Shown here piece by piece: positions 59,851-64,000 of a DNA stretch of 64,000 bases. Source of the stretch: Pseudomonas sp. P8_241. Lineage in GTDB: Bacteria; Pseudomonadota; Gammaproteobacteria; Pseudomonadales; Pseudomonadaceae. The number at the start of each line of letters is the position of its first letter. Positions within the stretch are counted from its first letter, which is position 1. The DNA lies in contig NZ_CP125377.1 in the NCBI RefSeq assembly GCF_034008315.1, positions 3,546,001-3,610,000 of the forward strand, read 5' to 3'. The translations under genes were made by a program, and so were the position numbers. The notes beneath the pieces are model-generated. The model made no database searches. It saw nothing but the letters and a program-made list of their open reading frames with translations, and was not told where the DNA came from.

Positions 59851-61089
59851 ATGGAATCCACCGAACTGCCCAGCCTGATGCACGTACGCGCCTTTGTCCG
59901 GGTGGCCGATCACGGGAGTGTTTCCAGGGCCTCTGTTGCGTTGTTTCGCGCTCAGTCCGTGGTGACCCGGTCGATCTCCGAACTGGAGGCACGGCTCGAT
60001 GTGCCCTTGTTCGAACGCCACGCCAACGGCATGCGTCTGACCGATTTCGGCGAGCGCTTGCTGCCGCGGGCACGTCGCGTGCTGGCCGAACTCGACAGTG
60101 TGCCGCGACTGCTCGATGGCGCGGATAAGCGTGCGGTCGAACCGCTTTATCTATTCCAGGCCCGGCGCCTGCAAGTGTTCGTCAAACTCTGCGAAACCCG
60201 CCACATGCAGACCGTCGCCAGCCTGCTCGGCCTGAGCCAGCCGGCCATCAGCTCGACCATCAAGGTGATGGAAAGCGGGTGCGGCCAACCGCTGTTCGAG
60301 CGCACGCCTCGCGGATTGCAGCCCACCCGTGCCAGCCACGAAATTCTCTTTGCGATCCGCCGGGCGCTGAACGAACTGCGCCACATCGAGACCGATATCA
60401 CGGCTCTGCGCGGCACCTTGCAAGGCGTGGTGCAGGTCGGCGCCCTACCCTTGGGCCGCACCCGGATATTGCCCGAAGCCATGGTGCGCATGATGGCCGA
60501 ACACCCTGGAATCCAGGTGATTACCAACGAAAGTCCGTTTGATCTACTGGCGACAGAGCTGCGTGCAGGTGATGTCGATTTCGTCTTTGGTGCCTTGCGC
60601 CCGGAGGCCTACGCCAGCGACCTGGTCGGCGAAGCGCTGCTCACGGAAGACATGGTGGTGTTGGCGCGACGCGATCACCCGCTCTGTTCAAAAGCAGTGC
60701 GGCACGATGAATTGGTCGCTGCCCGGTGGGTGCTGCCTCGCGCCGGCTCGCCAGCCCGGCAGATGCTTGATGAATGTTTCACCCGTTTCGGCATTGCCCC
60801 GCCCCGGCCTGTCGTGGAAAGCGGCGACATGGCAATCATCCGCGGCCTGTTGTTGCGCTCGGACATGCTTGCCGCCGTGTCCGCCCATCAACTGGAACAG
60901 GAGATCGCTTCGGGCGAACTGTGCATTCTGCCCCTGGAGCTTAACCAGACCACCCGGGCTATCGGTCTGACTTATCGCAATGGCTGCCTGCACTCCCCTG
61001 TCGCCCAGGCGCTGATGGACATGATTCGTCGGGTGATCCGCGAGCAAGCGACGAACGCGACGCTCCACCCCGACGCGGGAACAAGGTAG
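59851..61089 (+). CDS. galR: LysR-type regulator of gallate genes with two helix-turn-helix segments
   Basis: This 412-residue protein is about 110 residues longer than a standard LysR. The first LysR-type HTH is at residues 9-68: MHVRAFVRVADHGSVSRASVALFRAQSVVTRSISELEARLDVPLFERHANG. A second sits at residues 104-162: ARRLQVFVKLCETRHMQTVASLLGLSQPAISSTIKVMESGCGQPLFERTPRG. A substrate-binding domain starts near residue 185. The second HTH is closer to consensus (LSQPAISSTI). Position, divergent from galB and convergent with galP, agrees with GalR. It presumably activates the pathway in response to gallate or an intermediate. Confidence 0.88.
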   Translation: MESTELPSLMHVRAFVRVADHGSVSRASVALFRAQSVVTRSISELEARLDVPLFERHANGMRLTDFGERLLPRARRVLAELDSVPRLLDGADKRAVEPLYLFQARRLQVFVKLCETRHMQTVASLLGLSQPAISSTIKVMESGCGQPLFERTPRGLQPTRASHEILFAIRRALNELRHIETDITALRGTLQGVVQVGALPLGRTRILPEAMVRMMAEHPGIQVITNESPFDLLATELRAGDVDFVFGALRPEAYASDLVGEALLTEDMVVLARRDHPLCSKAVRHDELVAARWVLPRAGSPARQMLDECFTRFGIAPPRPVVESGDMAIIRGLLLRSDMLAAVSAHQLEQEIASGELCILPLELNQTTRAIGLTYRNGCLHSPVAQALMDMIRRVIREQATNATLHPDAGTR

Positions 61090-61108
61090 CGGCTGCGATC
61101 TTTTGATT

Positions 61109-62359
61109 TTACAGCAGGCTGATCGGGTAGCTGATAAACACCCGGTTTTCATCGAACTCGTTCGTGCTGAAGCTCTTGCGGATGCTCGCGTTGCGCCATT
61201 TGACGTTGAGGCTTTTGAGCGGACCGCTCTGCACCGTGTAGGCCAGTTCCGATTCACGGCCCCATTCCGTGCCGTCGGTGATGGCCCCGGTGTGCACGTT
61301 GTCGCCGCTGATATAGCGGTTCATCAGGGTCAGTCCAGGCACACCGAGGGCGGCGAAGTTGTAGTCGTGGCGCACTTGCCAGGATTTTTCCCGGGCGTTG
61401 TCGTAGCTGGAGTTGTAGCTGTCGTTGGCCAGGGTGCCGCCGCTGGTGCCATTGACGCGCATCCACACATCGTCGCCGCTGAGTTTCTGCAGGCCGACAT
61501 AGAAAGTGTTGCCGCCGTACTTGGCCGAGAGCAGCGCGAACGCGGTCTTGTTGTCGAGGTCGCCGGCCAGGGCACTGCCGTCTTCCTTGCCGATGAAGTA
61601 ACCGAGGTTGGCGCCCAGGGTCCAGTCGCCGATGGGCTGGCTGTGGCTCAGGTTGAAATACTGCTGCTGGTAGATGTCGCTGAGTTCCGCGTACCAGACG
61701 CCAACCTGAGTGCGCTTTTCGTTGAAGGCATATTCACCGCCACCGAAGTTGAAACGGTCCGAGCTGAAGGCCGCCGATTTGCCGTTCATGAACATGTCTT
61801 CCATGCTCGCATCGTTGCGCGGGCTGTTCTGGCGGAACTGGCCGCCGTAGAGGGTCAGGCCGCTGATCTCGGTGGAGGTCAACTGGCCGCCCTGGAAGGT
61901 TTGCGGCAGCGAACGGCCGTCGTCGGAACGCAGGATCGGCAGCACCGGCATCCACTCGCCGACCTTCAATTCGGTCTTGGAGATTTTTCCTTTCAGCGCC
62001 ACACCGAGGCGGCCGAAGCTGTCGGCAGGGCGGCCATCATCATGGATCGGCAACAGCTGCGTGCCGCCGGTGCCTTTGCCGCCATCGAGCTTGACCGAGA
62101 CCAGCCCCAGCACATCGGCACCAAAGCCGACTGGGCCTTGGGTGAAACCGGACTTGGCGTCGAGGATGAAGCTCTGGGTCCACTCTTCGGCTTTGCCCTG
62201 GGGGTAGGCCGGGTTGGTGTAGTTGCGGTTGAAGTAGGCGTTGCGCAGGTTCAGGTTGGCGCTGGCATCGTCAATAAAGCCAGCGGCGGATGCTGGCAGC
62301 GGTAATGCGCAGATAGTTGCCAGCGAACAGACAATTCGATGATTAACGACGGTTTTCAT
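61109..62359 (-). CDS. galP: OprD-family porin of the gallate cluster
   Basis: This 416-residue outer-membrane porin has a signal peptide ending ASA near residue 25. It contains FIDDASANLNLRNAYFNRNY, KAEEWTQSFILDAKSGFT, SWQVRHDYNFAALGVPGLTLMNRYISGDN near residue 335 and a late LNVKWRNASIRKSF. It is of the same subfamily as the island porin at 11228, but they differ in the extracellular loops. It should admit gallate or related phenolic acids. The start at 62359 begins the signal peptide; longer readings are rejected. Confidence 0.88.
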   Translation of the reverse strand: MKTVVNHRIVCSLATICALPLPASAAGFIDDASANLNLRNAYFNRNYTNPAYPQGKAEEWTQSFILDAKSGFTQGPVGFGADVLGLVSVKLDGGKGTGGTQLLPIHDDGRPADSFGRLGVALKGKISKTELKVGEWMPVLPILRSDDGRSLPQTFQGGQLTSTEISGLTLYGGQFRQNSPRNDASMEDMFMNGKSAAFSSDRFNFGGGEYAFNEKRTQVGVWYAELSDIYQQQYFNLSHSQPIGDWTLGANLGYFIGKEDGSALAGDLDNKTAFALLSAKYGGNTFYVGLQKLSGDDVWMRVNGTSGGTLANDSYNSSYDNAREKSWQVRHDYNFAALGVPGLTLMNRYISGDNVHTGAITDGTEWGRESELAYTVQSGPLKSLNVKWRNASIRKSFSTNEFDENRVFISYPISLL

Positions 62360-62482
62360 TGTTATTGTTTTCCGGTTTTTTGAGTAAAGGAAATGCCCTG
62401 CGCCCGCAATCACCAGGCACAGCAAGTTCAAGAAGAAAAAAATCGAAAGCGGCCCGGGACGAGCCGCGCTCACTGCTGAAGT

Positions 62483-63745
62483 TCAGCGCGGGCCTTTGCC
62501 CGCCACCGAGTAGAGCACCTGCTGATTTCGGGTTTTCATGAACGCCTCCAGGCTCTGTCCACGCATGGCGGCGTAGACCTGCAGGTTGGGAATCCCGAGG
62601 ACCGCCGCGAGTTTCTCCAGCACGAAGAAGATCGCCCCGTACTGAATCAGCCCGCGCCAGTCACGGCGGCGCAACAGATCCCGTTCCTCGTCGCTCAGGC
62701 CGCCTTCATCGAACAACGCTTCCGGCGTTTCGAGAAAGCGCTGGCGCCATTGCGGCTCGATCATGCGGTGCAGGAACTTGTTGAGGCGATAGCCCTTGGC
62801 GCTGCGCTCCAGAGTGAATGGATAGGTGCCCTCGAGTTTTTCGATGCCGGCCAACTGGTGCTGCATGTGCTGCAAGTGGCGTGCGTTGACGTCGGCAGGC
62901 AGCGCACGGTCCTGGTTTTCCAGCAACAGGGTCGCGATACCGGTCATGGATGGCAGGTAATAGTCCTGATGCAGATTTTTCACCGTGGCCGACAACGCGC
63001 CGCGCATGATCAGCCAGGTGATGACCTCCGAGCCTTCCATCCCGCCCAGGGTGGCGTACTCGGCGTGGGTCAGTTCGGTCAGGCGCTGCGGGTCGTTGAC
63101 CAGCAGATCGATGAACTGCTCATCCCACTGCGGGTTGTTGAATCCGCAGCGTTCGCCATGCACCTGATGGGACACACCGCCAGTGGCGACAATGGCCACC
63201 TTCAAGTCTTCGGGATAGCTTTCAATCGCGCGACGCAGGGCCTGACCCAACTTATAGCAGCGCAACGCACTGGGGATCGGGAACTGCAACACCCCCACTT
63301 GCAGCGGTACGATCTGCACCGGCCACGCCGGATCACAGGGCAACAACGCCGACATCGGCGAGAAAAACCCGTGGTCCAGCGGCTTGTCGCGGAAGAAGCT
63401 CATGTCGAACTCATCGGCCATCAGGCTTTGACCAATGTGCCGCGACAACGCGGCATGCCCGCCCACTGCGGGCAGCGAGCGCGGATTGCCACCTTCGTCG
63501 GCGACCTCGTAACGCTCATCAACGCCGAGGGAGAACGCGCCATAGTGGTCGAAGAAGAACGACGTCACATGGTCGTTGAAGATGTAGAACAGCACATCCG
63601 GCTGTTGCTCCTTCAACCATACCTTGATCGGTTCGAAGCCTTCGAAAATCGGCGCCCACGCCGCTTCATGCTGTTTATCGTGATCGACGGCGAAGCCGAT
63701 GGTAGGTGTATGGGATACAGCGAGGCCACCGATAATGCGTGCCAT
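62483..63745 (-). CDS. galA: Gallate dioxygenase (type II extradiol, fused LigB-LigA)
   Basis: This 420-residue protein opens MARIIGGLAVSHTPTIGFAVD, with H12 as an iron ligand. It has FYIFNDHVTSFFFDHYGAFSLG with the second histidine near residue 59, and IVATGGVSHQVHGERCGFNNPQWDEQF near residue 188. The C-terminal 130 residues (YRLNKFLHRMIEPQWRQRFLETPEALF) are the LigA-like small-subunit domain fused to the LigB-like catalytic domain, as in GalA. It opens the gallate ring to 4-oxalomesaconate with molecular oxygen. The ATG at 63745 is the conserved start; an upstream extension is not supported. Confidence 0.93.
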   Translation of the reverse strand: MARIIGGLAVSHTPTIGFAVDHDKQHEAAWAPIFEGFEPIKVWLKEQQPDVLFYIFNDHVTSFFFDHYGAFSLGVDERYEVADEGGNPRSLPAVGGHAALSRHIGQSLMADEFDMSFFRDKPLDHGFFSPMSALLPCDPAWPVQIVPLQVGVLQFPIPSALRCYKLGQALRRAIESYPEDLKVAIVATGGVSHQVHGERCGFNNPQWDEQFIDLLVNDPQRLTELTHAEYATLGGMEGSEVITWLIMRGALSATVKNLHQDYYLPSMTGIATLLLENQDRALPADVNARHLQHMQHQLAGIEKLEGTYPFTLERSAKGYRLNKFLHRMIEPQWRQRFLETPEALFDEGGLSDEERDLLRRRDWRGLIQYGAIFFVLEKLAAVLGIPNLQVYAAMRGQSLEAFMKTRNQQVLYSVAGKGPR

Positions 63746-63770
63746 GACGAGTTCCTGTGTTCGAAAAAGA

Positions 63771-64000
63771 TTATTGCGCCAACAGAGCCCGGTTGACCCG
63801 ACGCCGTGCAAGACCGTTGGCGAGGATCGCCAGTGCGGCAATGAAGGCCGGCACGCTCAACAGGGCGAACAGCAACGGCAGGCCCAACCCGAGACTGAGC
63901 ACCGCACCACCGATGAGAGAACCAAAGATCCCGCCGAAACGACCGATGCCGAGCATCCAGCTGACGCCCGTTGCACGGAAATCCGTCGGGTAATAACCGG
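63771..64000 (-). CDS. galT: Gallate transporter, MFS (3' end, runs off the right edge)
   Basis: The last 76 codons are in the window. They read YYPTDFRATGVSWMLGIGRFGGIFGSLIGG, then a hydrophobic helix and RRRVNRALLAQ. The TDFRATGVSWMLGIGRFG motif is typical of helices 10-11 in aromatic-acid/H+ symporters of the AAHS group. Position directly upstream of galA and transcription in the same direction agree with GalT. Confidence 0.85.
   Translation of the reverse strand, partial: GYYPTDFRATGVSWMLGIGRFGGIFGSLIGGAVLSLGLGLPLLFALLSVPAFIAALAILANGLARRRVNRALLAQ

Overview
The window reads as a chromosomal segment of a fluorescent-type Pseudomonas (P. fluorescens/P. putida group). The reasons are the high G+C content, the paired REP elements built on GTAGGAGCGAGC/GCTCGCTCCTAC, the OprD-family porins, and a gallate (gal) cluster with the gene set and order known from Pseudomonas putida. 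I recognised no rRNA, tRNA or CRISPR array.

Layout. (1) 1-676: the 5' part of a LysR regulator leaving the window to the left. (2) 831-12794: about 12 kb bounded by two roughly 100-bp inverted repeats. Inside are an IclR regulator and a divergent operon: VOC-fold protein, alpha/beta hydrolase, CaiB/BaiF CoA-transferase, flavin reductase, a complete branched-chain-amino-acid-type ABC importer, an HMG-CoA-lyase-like enzyme, an OprD porin, and the broken start of an aromatic-acid MFS transporter. This looks like a self-contained uptake-and-degradation island for an unidentified organic acid. A LysR C-terminal remnant lies just outside the right repeat. (3) 13-28.9 kb: accessory chromosome with two DUF1254 proteins (one truncated), a MASE2-GGDEF cyclase, a SYLF lipoprotein, an AraC regulator with a cupin protein, a BCCT transporter, a LysR regulator, a lipocalin, a LysE exporter, several small hypotheticals, an IS3 remnant and copies of a degenerate dispersed repeat.

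(4) 28.9-57 kb: a large lipid-type catabolic region. It has four acyl-CoA dehydrogenases, an alcohol dehydrogenase, a coniferyl-aldehyde-type dehydrogenase, two AMP-forming acyl-CoA ligases, an enoyl-CoA hydratase, two thiolase/lipid-transfer proteins, a split MaoC hydratase pair, two SDR proteins (one apparently catalytically dead), a DUF1302/DUF1329 envelope pair, two MalT-like LuxR regulators, a TetR regulator and a secreted arylsulfatase. A 19-bp palindrome close to GCCACCCGNATCGGGTGGC recurs ahead of six transcription units, with a looser copy ahead of a seventh. This suggests one regulon that includes the sulfatase. My inference is a pathway that removes sulfate from a hydrophobic ester, oxidises the alcohol to an acid, activates it with CoA and beta-oxidises it. 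The natural substrate is unknown.

(5) 57.1-64 kb: the gallate pathway galD, galC, galB, galR, galP, galA and the 3' end of galT. It takes gallate through ring cleavage by GalA to 4-oxalomesaconate, then GalD tautomerisation, GalB hydration and GalC aldol cleavage to pyruvate and oxaloacetate.
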